Part shown: piece by piece, positions 43,845 to 51,932 of the stretch | Numbering within the stretch: the stretch's first letter is position 1 | How the letters are laid out: the number at the start of each line of letters is the position of its first letter | Origin: JACVRW01 sp963820315 | Lineage (GTDB): Bacteria; Actinomycetota; Thermoleophilia; Solirubrobacterales; Thermoleophilaceae | NCBI GenBank assembly: GCA_963820315.1 | Contig: CAWFZK010000035.1 | Coordinates: forward strand, 1-64,000 | Length of the DNA stretch: 64,000 nucleotides | Direction of reading: 5' to 3' | Notes under the pieces: model-generated | Database searches by the model: none | The model's input: the letters and a program-made list of their open reading frames with translations, nothing else | What the model was told of the DNA's origin: nothing | Program-made: the position numbers and the translations under genes

Positions 43845-45338
43845 ATGGAGACGCGGCTGCTGATCGGCGGCGAACAGGTGGCGGGCGACGGCGAGAAGCT
43901 CGTCGTCGAGAACCCCGCGACCGAGGAGACCGTCGCCGAGCTCGGGACGCCGTCCGCGGAGCAGGTCGACGCGGCCGTGGCGGCGGCCTACGAGGCGGCC
44001 CCGGTGTGGGCGAACATCCCCGCCGTCGAGCGTGCGGAGCTGCTGCACGAGGTGGCGTCGCGGATGCGCGCTCGCAGCGACGAGATCGCCCGCGTGATGA
44101 CGCTCGAGGGCGGCAAGCCGCTGATCGAGAACTCGGACGAGGTCGGCTGGACCGCGTCCGCCTTCGACTACTACGCCGAGATGGGCCGCAACTTCGCCGG
44201 CCGCGTGATCCCGTCGATCGAGTCCACCCAGCTCGCGCTGGTTGTCAAGGAGCCGATCGGCGTCTGGGGCTGCATCGTCCCCTGGAACTACCCGCTGCTG
44301 CTGCTCTCCTGGAAGCTCGCTCCCGCGCTCGCGGCCGGCAACTCGGTGGTCGCGAAGCCGTCGGAGCTCACGCCCCTGTCCACGCTCATGCTCGCCGACT
44401 GCTTCTCGCATCTGCCCGCGGGCGCCTTCAACGTCGTGGCAGGCGCGGGCGCCGTGGGCGAGGCGATCGTCTCCGACGAGCGCGTCGCGGGCGTGGCCTT
44501 CACAGGCTCCGTCGAGACCGGCAAGCGGGTGGCGGCCGTCTGCTCGGCGCGCGTCGCGCGCATGAACCTCGAGATGGGCGGCAAGGACCCGTTCATCGTC
44601 TGCGCCGACGTCGCGGCGGACGTCGAGGTAGCCGCCAAGGGCGGCGCCTGGGCGGCGTACCTGAACGCCGGGCAGGTCTGCACGTCGGCCGAGCGCTTCT
44701 ACGTGGCGCGCGAGGTCTACGACGACTTCGTGTCGGCGTTCGTCGACCACGCTCGCGAGCTGCGTGTGGGCGACCCGCTCGACGAGTCGACCGACGTCGG
44801 TCCGATGGTGTCGGCACGTCAGCGCGAGAAGGTGGAGGCACAGGTCGAGGGCGCCGTCGCAGCCGGTGCCGAGCTGCTCGTCGGGGGCGACCGCGCGGGC
44901 CGCGAGCGCGGGCACTACTTCTCCCCCGCGGTCGTGACCGGCGCCTCGGCAACGACCGAGCTGCTGCGCGAGGAGACCTTCGGCCCGGTCGCGCCGATCG
45001 TCCCGGTGGCGTCGCTCGACGAGGCCATCGCGCTCGCCAACTCGACCCGCTTCGGGCTCGGCGCGAACGTCTACACGCGTGACCTCGAGACCGCGGTGCG
45101 CTGCATGCGCGAGATCAAGGCCGGCACGGTCTGGATCAACGACCCGCTCACGGACAACGACGCGGGCCCGTTCGGCGGCATGAAGCAGTCCGGGCTCGGG
45201 CGCGAGCTCGGGCAGGAGGGGCTCGAGGCCTTCCAGGACACGAAGCACGTCCACATCGAGACGAAGATCGCGCCCAAGGAGTGGTGGTACCCCTACGCGC
45301 CCGGCCGATCGGGCCCGCCGTCGGGCGCCGGCGCCTGA
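43845..45338 (+). CDS. NAD(P)-dependent aldehyde dehydrogenase
   Basis: 497 residues. NAD-binding fold with GCIVPWNYPLLLLSWKLAPALAAGNSVVAKPSE, FTGSVETGKRV, catalytic Glu in LEMGGKDPFIVC (~243) and nucleophile Cys in AGQVCTSAERF (~279). C-terminal EETFGPVAPIVP. Most like aminobutyraldehyde/betaine aldehyde dehydrogenases, but the family is broad. Follows rpsT after 34 bases. No cofactor preference is certain. Single intact frame. Confidence 0.93.
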   Translation: METRLLIGGEQVAGDGEKLVVENPATEETVAELGTPSAEQVDAAVAAAYEAAPVWANIPAVERAELLHEVASRMRARSDEIARVMTLEGGKPLIENSDEVGWTASAFDYYAEMGRNFAGRVIPSIESTQLALVVKEPIGVWGCIVPWNYPLLLLSWKLAPALAAGNSVVAKPSELTPLSTLMLADCFSHLPAGAFNVVAGAGAVGEAIVSDERVAGVAFTGSVETGKRVAAVCSARVARMNLEMGGKDPFIVCADVAADVEVAAKGGAWAAYLNAGQVCTSAERFYVAREVYDDFVSAFVDHARELRVGDPLDESTDVGPMVSARQREKVEAQVEGAVAAGAELLVGGDRAGRERGHYFSPAVVTGASATTELLREETFGPVAPIVPVASLDEAIALANSTRFGLGANVYTRDLETAVRCMREIKAGTVWINDPLTDNDAGPFGGMKQSGLGRELGQEGLEAFQDTKHVHIETKIAPKEWWYPYAPGRSGPPSGAGA

Positions 45339-45374
45339 GCGGCTCCGCGGCGTAAGTCGCAGCGCCCGGGCTGG

Positions 45375-45401
45375 TTGGAGCGGTACCCGAAGCCGCTCCA
45401 A
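45375..45401. terminator. Hairpin between aldehyde dehydrogenase and secreted protein genes
   Basis: Perfect 9-bp stem TTGGAGCGG/CCGCTCCAA with a 9-base loop, starting 37 bases after the dehydrogenase stop. There is no T run. A second partial copy GGAGCGGCT follows at 45405, just before the ribosome-binding site of the next gene (GAAGGAGG). Confidence 0.5.
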
Positions 45402-45429
45402 TGGGGAGCGGCTCTCGAAGGAGGTCCAG

Positions 45430-45762
45430 ATGACCCGTTCAGTCCGCCTTCCCGGCGCCCGCACGCTCGCCGCACTGATGGCGGTGGGCTCGCTCGCCGC
45501 GATCGCTCCGGGCTCGGCCGGAGCCGAGCCCGTCCAGTACAACCCGGACGACCCCTGGTACATGACGGAGCCGTGTGCCCACGACACGTCCCCGAGCTAC
45601 CCGTCCTGCGGTGGCGTGGCGGAGCTCGCGGCGGGCTCAGGCTCCGGCGCAGCGGCGCGGATCCAGTATCGCCCCGACGACCCGTGGTTCACGACGAAGC
45701 CGTGCAAGCACGACACGTCGCCGAGCTATCCCTCGTGCGGCGGTGCGCCGGGCCGCGACTAG
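45430..45762 (+). CDS. Small secreted protein with duplicated Cys motif
   Basis: 110 residues with GAAGGAGG before the ATG. N-terminal Sec signal: RSVRLPGARTLAALMAVGS then SLAAIAPGSAGAEPV, cleaved after an AGA-like site near residue 33. The mature protein holds two near-identical copies of a ~25-residue unit: PDDPWYMTEPCAHDTSPSYPSCGG and PDDPWFTTKPCKHDTSPSYPSCGG, joined by a Gly/Ala/Ser linker. Each unit has two Cys and one His, suggesting a disulfide or metal site. No family match is recognised. Stands alone between an aldehyde dehydrogenase and holA. Confidence 0.7.
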   Translation: MTRSVRLPGARTLAALMAVGSLAAIAPGSAGAEPVQYNPDDPWYMTEPCAHDTSPSYPSCGGVAELAAGSGSGAAARIQYRPDDPWFTTKPCKHDTSPSYPSCGGAPGRD

Positions 45763-45790
45763 GCGTTTTCGGTCAGCGGGCGGCGGGGCG

Positions 45791-46753
45791 TCAGCCTGCC
45801 GCCCGCGCCAGCGCGAGCGAGAACGCCGTGTCCTCGTCCAGCTGGAGGTCCGCGCCTCCGCGCATCTCGATCTCGAGGTCCGCGAACACGCAGAGCGCGC
45901 GCTCGAGCGTCAGGCGATCGGCCTTCTTGGCGCGCGCGACCGTCTTCTTCGCGAGCCAGGGAGGCGCCTTGAGCGCCTCGGTCACCTTCTGCTCGGGCAT
46001 CCCCGACTCGAGCAGCGCCGCCGCCCGGTGGACCTCGCGAAGCCGCCGCATGATCGGGAAGACGAGCCGGCCGGGGCGCTCGCCGTACGACTCGAGCTCC
46101 TCTGCGAGCGAGAGCGTCTCGCGCAGGTCGCCGGCCACCAGCGCGTCGGCGAGGTCGTAGACCTGCGGAGCGTTGTCCGAGGCGGCCAGCTCCTCGACGT
46201 CGGCGAGTGACACGTTCGTCGCGGGATGCAGCGCCAGGCCGATCTTCTCGAGCTCGCGCGACAGCCGCTGCTGGCTCTGCCCAACGCGGGCGACGAGCTC
46301 CTTCGCCGCGTCCTGATCGAGCTGCAGCCCGAGCTCGCGGGCGCGCTCGACGCACCACTTCGGCAGCTGCCACGCCTTCGGCGCGGCGTACTCGCGCACC
46401 TCGCCACCCGCGCCCTCGACGCCCTTCGCGAGCTGCTTGACGGCCTTACCGCGGGCGACCAGCACGAGCACGGTCTCCGGCGGGAGCGCCTTGAGGGCGT
46501 CCTCGAGCGGGCCGAGCTGAGCGGCCTTCCACGCCCCCACGTCGTCGACGAGCAGGTAGCGGGTCCCGGTCTCGAAGCTGAGCACGCCGAGCGCCGCGGC
46601 CACCTCCTCGGGCTCGGCCTGGCGCGCATCGAAGGTCTCCAGGCCCCCGGGGCCGCGCTCCTCGTCGGCACGCCGGCGCACCCGGCTGCGCCAGGCGTCG
46701 ATCTTGGCGTCGTCGTCTCCGCAGACGAGGTAGGCGGGCTTCAGGGCGGCCAC
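45791..46753 (-). CDS. holA: DNA polymerase III subunit delta
   Basis: 320-residue clamp-loader delta subunit that opens the beta clamp. Begins ALKPAYLVCGDDDAKIDAWRSRV; AAA+-like but without Walker A, as expected; VLVLVARGKAVKQLAKGVE, DQDAAKELVARVGQSQQRLSRELEKI, YDLADALVAGDLRETLSLAEEL and the C-terminal collar ALLESGMPEQKVTEALK. Divergent placement near rpsT is typical of actinobacteria. GTG start. Confidence 0.92.
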   Translation of the reverse strand: MAALKPAYLVCGDDDAKIDAWRSRVRRRADEERGPGGLETFDARQAEPEEVAAALGVLSFETGTRYLLVDDVGAWKAAQLGPLEDALKALPPETVLVLVARGKAVKQLAKGVEGAGGEVREYAAPKAWQLPKWCVERARELGLQLDQDAAKELVARVGQSQQRLSRELEKIGLALHPATNVSLADVEELAASDNAPQVYDLADALVAGDLRETLSLAEELESYGERPGRLVFPIMRRLREVHRAAALLESGMPEQKVTEALKAPPWLAKKTVARAKKADRLTLERALCVFADLEIEMRGGADLQLDEDTAFSLALARAAG

Positions 46754-46796
46754 GCCCGCCAGTCTACGAGCGCCCGGGGCGGAGCCCGGGCCGGCT

Positions 46797-49471
46797 TCAG
46801 CCGTCCGTGGTCACATGCATCTCACCCCCCTCGACGCTCAGCGTCACCGTCCCGTCGCGGTCCGTCCGGTAGAGCGCAACGCCAGCGCGTTTCAGGGCGG
46901 CGAGCGTCGGCGGCGCCGGGTGGCCGTACGTGTTGGGTCCGACCTCGATCGCAGCCAGCTGCGGTCGCAGCCGCTCGAGCACCTGTGGGAGGCCCGGGTC
47001 GGAGCTGCCGTGATGGGGCACCTTCATCGCCTCGACCTGCGGCAGCTGGAGCGGCAGGAGCGCCTCGCTCTCGGCGTCCGCGGACAGCAGCAGGTCGAAC
47101 CCGCCCGCGCTCACCACGGCGACCACTGCGCGCGGGTTGGGGTCCTCGGGCGCCGGACCCGGCGGGCGCGGCGGCGGCGAGAGGATGCGAATGGTGAGCC
47201 CACCGGCCCGGAGGGTCATCGGCGCGGTGACGCGCACGGTGCGCACCCCATCGCGTGCAGCCTGGGCGAGCATCTTCCGGAAGGTGGGGTCGGGCGTCCC
47301 GTCGCCGCCGTCGAGGAGGACGCCGACGTCGAAGCGTGCGAGCACCTCGGCGAGGCCGCCGTGGTGGTCGCGCGAGGCGTGCGTCGCCACCACGGCGGTG
47401 AGCTGGCGCACCCCGGCCCGGCGCAGGAGCCGCGCGGTGCCGGCCTCGGGCGGCCCCGCGTCGAACAGGACGGCGCTGCCATCGGGGTGCTGGACGAGCG
47501 TGGCGTCGCCCTGGCCGACGTCGAGGAAGCGCACGGTCAGGACGTCGGGCGGGGCCGGCGGGCCGAGCACTCGCAGCGTGATCAGCACGACCGCAGCGGC
47601 CAGCGCGGCACCCAGCGCGAGGCGCTGCGCTGCGGGGCGCCGGCGCCAGCGGCCGGCCAGCTCCTGGGCGCGCGGGCTGAGCAAACGCGCAGCGCGCTGC
47701 ACGCCGACGGCTGCCAGGGCGAGGAGCAGGTAGGCGATCGGGACGCCCGCCCGTGACGGCAGCGGCAGCGACAGCTGCCCTCCAGGCAGCTGCGCGAACA
47801 GCTCGGCGAGCCGGTTGATGTACGCGACCGGAAGCCGCGTGAGCGGGCCGAGCGCCGCGGCGAGCCAGTCGAGCGGCGGCAGCAGCGGCGCCAGCAGGCC
47901 GAGGCCGGCCTTGACCATCCCGAGCCACATCGCCGGCGCGACCGCAGGCAACGCGAGCAGGTTGGCGGGCAGGCCGGCAACCGGCACCGCATCGAAATGG
48001 TGAGCAAGCAGCGGCGCCGTGGCGAGCGTGGCGGCAAGCGTGATCGCGGCGCCCTCGGCGAGGCCGCGGGCGAGCGCGGCGCGGAGCTCGGGTAGTCGGG
48101 CGTGCAGGCCGGGGAGGCGGGGTGGTGGCAGCGGGGCGGCTTCGGGCGCTCGCGCCAAGGGGCCGGCTTCGCGGGCTTGCGCCAGCGGGCCGGCTGCGGG
48201 TGCTCGCGCCGAGAGGCCGGCGTCGGGCGCTCGCGCCAAGGGGCCGGCTTCGCGAGCTTGCGCCGGCGGGCCGGCTTCGCGGGACCGTCCCGGGCGCCGA
48301 TCAGGCCTTCCGCCGCGCGAGTGAACGCGCGGCCCAGCGGTACCCCGAGGCAGAGGATGCCGACCACGGCCGCAAACGAGAGCTGCCAGCCCGGGTCCTC
48401 CCAGGCGCGCGGGTTCAGGGCGAGCGTCGCCGCAGCGGCCAGGAGCAGCGCGTACCAGCGCGAGGCCGGCCGCGACAGTGTCATCGCGGCGATGCCGGCC
48501 GCGCCCATGACGCCGGCGCGCTGGAGCGAAGGGCCGGCGCCCGCCAGTGGCACGTAGACGGCGACCAGTCCGAGCAGCGCGATCCCGCGGCCGCGCGGCC
48601 CGAGGCCGGCGACCGCGAGCAGCGGCAGCGCGAGTGCAACCAGCAGCATCACGTTTTGCCCGCTGACCGCCAGAAGGTGGGCGAGCCCGCTCGCGCGGAA
48701 GTCATCGCGGACGCCCTCGGCGATCGCCTCGTCCTGGCCCAGCACCATGCCCCGCTCGAGCGCCGCCTCCGGCGGTGGCAGGCCCGCTGCCACGGCGCGC
48801 TGCGCGCGTTCGCGCATCAGGTCGAGGAGGTGGGCGACGCCACCGCGTCGCCGGCCGGTGGCGCGAGCGTCGTCGAGCAGGAGCTCAGCCGCGATGCCCC
48901 GCCGGCGCAGGTAGGCCGCGAAATCAAACGAGCCGCCTTCGCGGCGCCGGGCGTCGGCGCCGGTTTGGGGCGCGGCGCTCTCAGCACCCGGGCTGCGCAA
49001 GCGCCCGCGCAGCAGCAGCTCGTCGCCTACCCGCACACCTCGCGGCAGCCGCGCCCAGCGCGGAACCCGCAGCAGCAGCCGCGCCCCGTCCAGTCGTCCT
49101 CCGGTCACGCCGACCTCCGCCGAGCTGCCGAAGGCCGACGGCCGCGGCGGCGTGAGCAGGTGCGCCGAGACCTCGACCGTGCGCCCGTCCTCGACCAGCG
49201 CGGCGCTCGCGTCGATCGAGCGCAGCCGGAGCTCGCCGAACGCCGTTCCGCCCAGCACGAGCGCGGCGGCGAGCGCCCCGAGCGCGGGCGCGCCGCAGCC
49301 TGCCAGGGCCGCCAGCACCAGCGCCGCCGCCACGAGCGCGCCGGCGCGCGGCCCCGTCGCAAGCGCGAGGCCGGCCGCCAGGCTGCCGATGGCGACATGC
49401 CACGGACGGGCGGCGAGGAGCGCCGCCATGTGGCCGTGAGCCGGCGGAGGATCGCGCGAGGAGAAGCTCAC
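46797..49471 (-). CDS. comEC: DNA uptake channel ComEC/Rec2, one frameshift near a repeat
   Basis: ~890-residue competence channel. N-terminal frame (49471 down to ~48150): hydrophobic segments, OB-like DUF4131 domain with VGDELLLRGRLR, then the ComEC core GLAHLLAVSGQNVMLLVALALPLL. C-terminal frame (from ~48250 to 46797): membrane helices, then the metallo-beta-lactamase-like nuclease VRFLDVGQGDATLVQHPDG, THASRDHHGGLAEVL, LLLSADAESEALL, MKVPHHGSSDPG. The frame changes within a tract of 27-base repeats; total length is 891 codons plus two bases, so a single indel is enough. Start overlaps comEA's stop. Confidence 0.88.
48138..48272. repeat. Five 27-base tandem repeats inside comEC
   Basis: Consensus GGCTTCGSGCGCTYGCGCC followed by ARGGGGCC-like end, repeated at 48138, 48165, 48192, 48219 and 48246 with 2-6 differences, plus a partial unit at 48273. 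In the N-terminal reading frame of comEC it encodes a 9-residue unit resembling KPAPWRERP/QPARWRKPA, a basic Pro/Trp-rich spacer. Confidence 0.8.
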
Positions 49472-50115
49472 GGCTGCAGCCCCTCGCGCAGCGCCGCCAG
49501 GCGCTTCTCCCCGATGCCGTCGACCTCGGCGAGCTGGTCGAGCGACGTCAGGCCGCCCTGCGCATCGCGGTACTCGATGATCCGCTCGGCGAGCGTCGGC
49601 CCGATGCCGTCGAGCTCCTCCAGCTGCTCGGCGGTCGCGGCGCCGAGGCTCAGCTTCGCTCCGGCGCCACCCACCGACGCGGCGCCAGCGCCGCCCGCCG
49701 CGCCGGGAGCAAGCGCAGCTCCACCTGCTCGACCCGCCACCGGCACGATGACCTGCTGCCCGTCGGCAACCCGCGCGGCCAGGTTGACCGCCGTGAGCTC
49801 GGCGCGCGGCAACGGCCCGCCGGCCTGCTGCAGCGCCTCGGCTACGCGCGCGGCAGCATCGAGGCGATAGAGGCCCGGGCGGCGCACGGCGCCGGCGACG
49901 TGGACGAACACCTTCTCGGTCGAATGGGCACCTCCGTCTGCCGTGGGCGCCCCCTCAGCGCCGGGCGCCGGCTCCCCGACCGCCGCCGTCCCGCCATCGA
50001 TCCGAAGTGGCGCGGCGTCGCCCTCGTCGCCGCCCAGCAGGCGCATCAGCGCGAGCGTCGCCAGCACCGCCGCCACGGCCCAGATCACGGCTGTTCCACG
50101 TCCGCCTTCGAGCAT
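49468..50115 (-). CDS. comEA: DNA-binding competence protein ComEA
   Basis: 215 residues: one N-terminal membrane anchor (AVIWAVAAVLATLALMRLL), an SLBB-type domain VFVHVAGAVRRPGLYRLDAAARVAEAL, a Gly/Ala linker, and C-terminal helix-hairpin-helix DGIGPTLAERIIEYRDAQGGLTSLDQLAEVDGIGEKRLAALR. Binds incoming dsDNA and hands it to ComEC. Its stop overlaps the comEC start by four bases, forming a competence pair. ComF and pilus genes are not in the window. Confidence 0.92.
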   Translation of the reverse strand: MLEGGRGTAVIWAVAAVLATLALMRLLGGDEGDAAPLRIDGGTAAVGEPAPGAEGAPTADGGAHSTEKVFVHVAGAVRRPGLYRLDAAARVAEALQQAGGPLPRAELTAVNLAARVADGQQVIVPVAGRAGGAALAPGAAGGAGAASVGGAGAKLSLGAATAEQLEELDGIGPTLAERIIEYRDAQGGLTSLDQLAEVDGIGEKRLAALREGLQP

Positions 50116-50184
50116 GCGGCGACCGTACGAAGGGCCGCGTTACACGTGGGTGACGAGTGTCAAAACGGGGCTACGATCTCGCCC

Positions 50185-50631
50185 GTGGAGCGTTTCAAGG
50201 CCATCCTCGGCGGCGAGGAGGGCGAGGCGCCGACCGTCGAGCTGCCCTTCGACGCGAAGGAGCGCTTCGGCAAGGCCCGTGCGCCGGTGCGCGGCACGGT
50301 CAACGGCACCGGCTACCGCACCACGGTCGCCGTCTACGGCGGCGTCCACCTGATCGGCTTCAGGCGCGAGCTGCGGGAGCGCGCCGGCATCGAGATCGGC
50401 GACGAGGTCGAGGTGACCGTCGAGCTCGACGAGGAGCCGCGCACGGTCGAGCTGCCAGCGGCGCTCGCGGGGGCGCTCGACGCCGATGCCGAAGCGCGCG
50501 CCGCCTTCGACGGCCTCTCGTACAGTCACCGGCGCGAGTACGCCGAGTGGATCGGCGAGGCCAAGCGCGAGGACACCCGTGAGCGCCGCGTCGCCCGGAC
50601 GCTCGAGCGGCTCCGCGGGGACGCCGGCTAG
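50185..50631 (+). CDS. DUF1905/YdeI-type (OmpD-associated) protein
   Basis: 148 residues. N-terminal half is a DUF1905 beta-barrel: VELPFDAKERFGKARAPVRGTVNG, VYGGVHLIGFRRELRERAGIEIGDEVEVTVELDEEPR. C-terminal half is the short helical tail with LSYSHRREYAEWIGEAKREDTRERRVARTLERLR, a pattern of YdeI/bacteriocin-protection proteins. GTG 50185 gives ERFKAILGGEEGEAP. Function unknown; possibly envelope stress or antimicrobial tolerance. Confidence 0.82.
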   Translation: MERFKAILGGEEGEAPTVELPFDAKERFGKARAPVRGTVNGTGYRTTVAVYGGVHLIGFRRELRERAGIEIGDEVEVTVELDEEPRTVELPAALAGALDADAEARAAFDGLSYSHRREYAEWIGEAKREDTRERRVARTLERLRGDAG

Positions 50632-50903
50632 CGCACGTCGAAGCCGGTCAGGCCCTCGGGGCTCTCCGACCGCTCGTCCACGCGCTCGACGTCCGCTCCG
50701 CGCGGGCCCTGCCGCGCCCAGTCGACCATCGAGGACACCGCGTCCGCGTTGCCCTCGAACACGGCCTCGACCGTCCCGTCCGAGCGGTTGCAGACCCAAC
50801 CGGTCACACCCAGCTCCGAGGCACGGCGCCGCGTAGAGTCGCGGAAGAAGACGCCCTGGACGCGTCCGTGAACGACGACGCGGCTGCGAACGGTGTCACT
50901 CAT
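50628..50903 (-). CDS. acyP: Acylphosphatase
   Basis: 91-residue acylphosphatase. Motif VVVHGRVQGVFFRDSTRRRASELGVTGWVCNRSDGTVEA carries the catalytic Arg (GVFFR) and Asn (VCNRSDG). Hydrolyses acyl phosphates such as 1,3-bisphosphoglycerate. ATG 50903. Convergent four-base overlap with the DUF1905 gene, divergent from the amidinotransferase-fold gene; its start overlaps the latter's longest reading frame, which argues for a downstream start of that gene. Confidence 0.92.
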   Translation of the reverse strand: MSDTVRSRVVVHGRVQGVFFRDSTRRRASELGVTGWVCNRSDGTVEAVFEGNADAVSSMVDWARQGPRGADVERVDERSESPEGLTGFDVR

Positions 50904-50918
50904 AGAATCCTGCGCGCA

Positions 50919-51803
50919 TTGACTGGGGTCGAGACAACGACGACGCCCTGGGGCGTCGACTCGGAGTATGGACGGCTGCTCGACGTGCTGCTCTGCCCGC
51001 CCGACAACTTCCACTGGCTCCCGGCCAGCGCGATCGCCCGGGCCACGCTCGACAGCGGCCTGAGCTTCAGCCGCGAGGACGCCCTGCGCCAGCACGCCGA
51101 GATGGTGAGCGTCTACGAGGAGGCGGGCGTGCGCGTGCACTTCCTCGAGCCCGAGCCGGCCCTGCCCTACCAGGTCTTCGCGCGCGACTCGAGCATCAAC
51201 GTGCCGCAGGGCCCGATCGTCACTCAGTGCCACCAGTGGTGGAGGAGGGGCGAATATTCGCCGGTCATCCGCTTCTACCAGGAGAACGACATACCGATCC
51301 ACCGCATGATCACGGCGGCGGCCCTGGAGGGCGGCGATTTCATGATCGTCGAGCCAGGCGTGGCGGTGATCGGCAACGGAGAGGAGCGCACCCAGGAACC
51401 CGCAGCACGACAACTTGCAGGCTGGCTCGAGGCCGACGGCTGGGAGGTCCGCATCGAGCGGATCCCGCCGCACTTCCTGCACATCGATGTGCTCGCCGCC
51501 ATGCTGGGCGAGAAGCTGGCGGCCGTGTGCATCGAGCAGGTCGGCGCCGGCTTCACGCGCTGGCTCGAGTCGAAGGGCGTCGAGATCGTGCCGGTCACGC
51601 TCGCCGATTCGCTCAAGCTGGGCGTGAACGGTGTCTGCCTCGGCGGCGACCGAGTGCTCACGAGCGCCGAGTCGAAGGACCTGAACGAGCGCCTGCGCGC
51701 GCTCGGGCTGACCGTCTACGACCCCGAGCTGGCCGCCTTCACGCTCGGCGGCGGCGGCGCGCACTGCCTGATGCAGGCGATCCGGCGCGAACGAGTGGCC
51801 TGA
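50919..51803 (+). CDS. Amidinotransferase-fold hydrolase (DDAH/arginine deiminase superfamily)
   Basis: 294 residues from TTG 50919. Guanidine-modifying fold: LLCPPDNFHWLP, DSSINVPQGPIVTQC, AALEGGDFMIVEPG (EGGD), PPHFLHIDVLAAML (catalytic His) and GGGGAHCLMQAIRR (nucleophile Cys near the end). Related enzymes hydrolyse dimethylarginine to citrulline or transfer amidino groups. The start is uncertain: an upstream GTG at 50868 overlaps acyP. A PLP decarboxylase of the arginine/lysine class lies just downstream on the other strand, so a role in arginine/agmatine metabolism is plausible but inferred. Confidence 0.85.
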   Translation: MTGVETTTTPWGVDSEYGRLLDVLLCPPDNFHWLPASAIARATLDSGLSFSREDALRQHAEMVSVYEEAGVRVHFLEPEPALPYQVFARDSSINVPQGPIVTQCHQWWRRGEYSPVIRFYQENDIPIHRMITAAALEGGDFMIVEPGVAVIGNGEERTQEPAARQLAGWLEADGWEVRIERIPPHFLHIDVLAAMLGEKLAAVCIEQVGAGFTRWLESKGVEIVPVTLADSLKLGVNGVCLGGDRVLTSAESKDLNERLRALGLTVYDPELAAFTLGGGGAHCLMQAIRRERVA

Positions 51804-51827
51804 GACCGGCCAGGTGCCACGGGGAGA

Positions 51828-51893
51828 GGGGCCCTGCGCGGCCGGCCGAGCCGGCGTTCGGCGCGGGGGCCCTGCGCGGCCGGCCGAGCCGGC
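51828..51893. repeat. Two 28-base direct repeats
   Basis: GGGGCCCTGCGCGGCCGGCC plus GAGCCGGC occurs at 51828-51855 and 51866-51893, separated by ten bases, and each copy has an internal GGCCGGCC palindrome. They lie between convergent genes just before a strong hairpin. Confidence 0.8.
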
Positions 51894-51903
51894 CGCTTCG
51901 GCG

Positions 51904-51923
51904 CCGGGGGCGCGAGCCCCCGG
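51904..51923. terminator. Convergent terminator hairpin with GCGA loop
   Basis: Perfect 8-bp stem CCGGGGGC/GCCCCCGG with a GCGA tetraloop (GNRA type), located between the convergent ends of the amidinotransferase-fold gene and the PLP decarboxylase gene. Confidence 0.65.
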
Positions 51924-51932
51924 ATGTCATCG

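Noticed and set aside
48138..48272. CRISPR-like array
   Set aside because: Repeats are contiguous without spacers, degenerate, and lie inside comEC.
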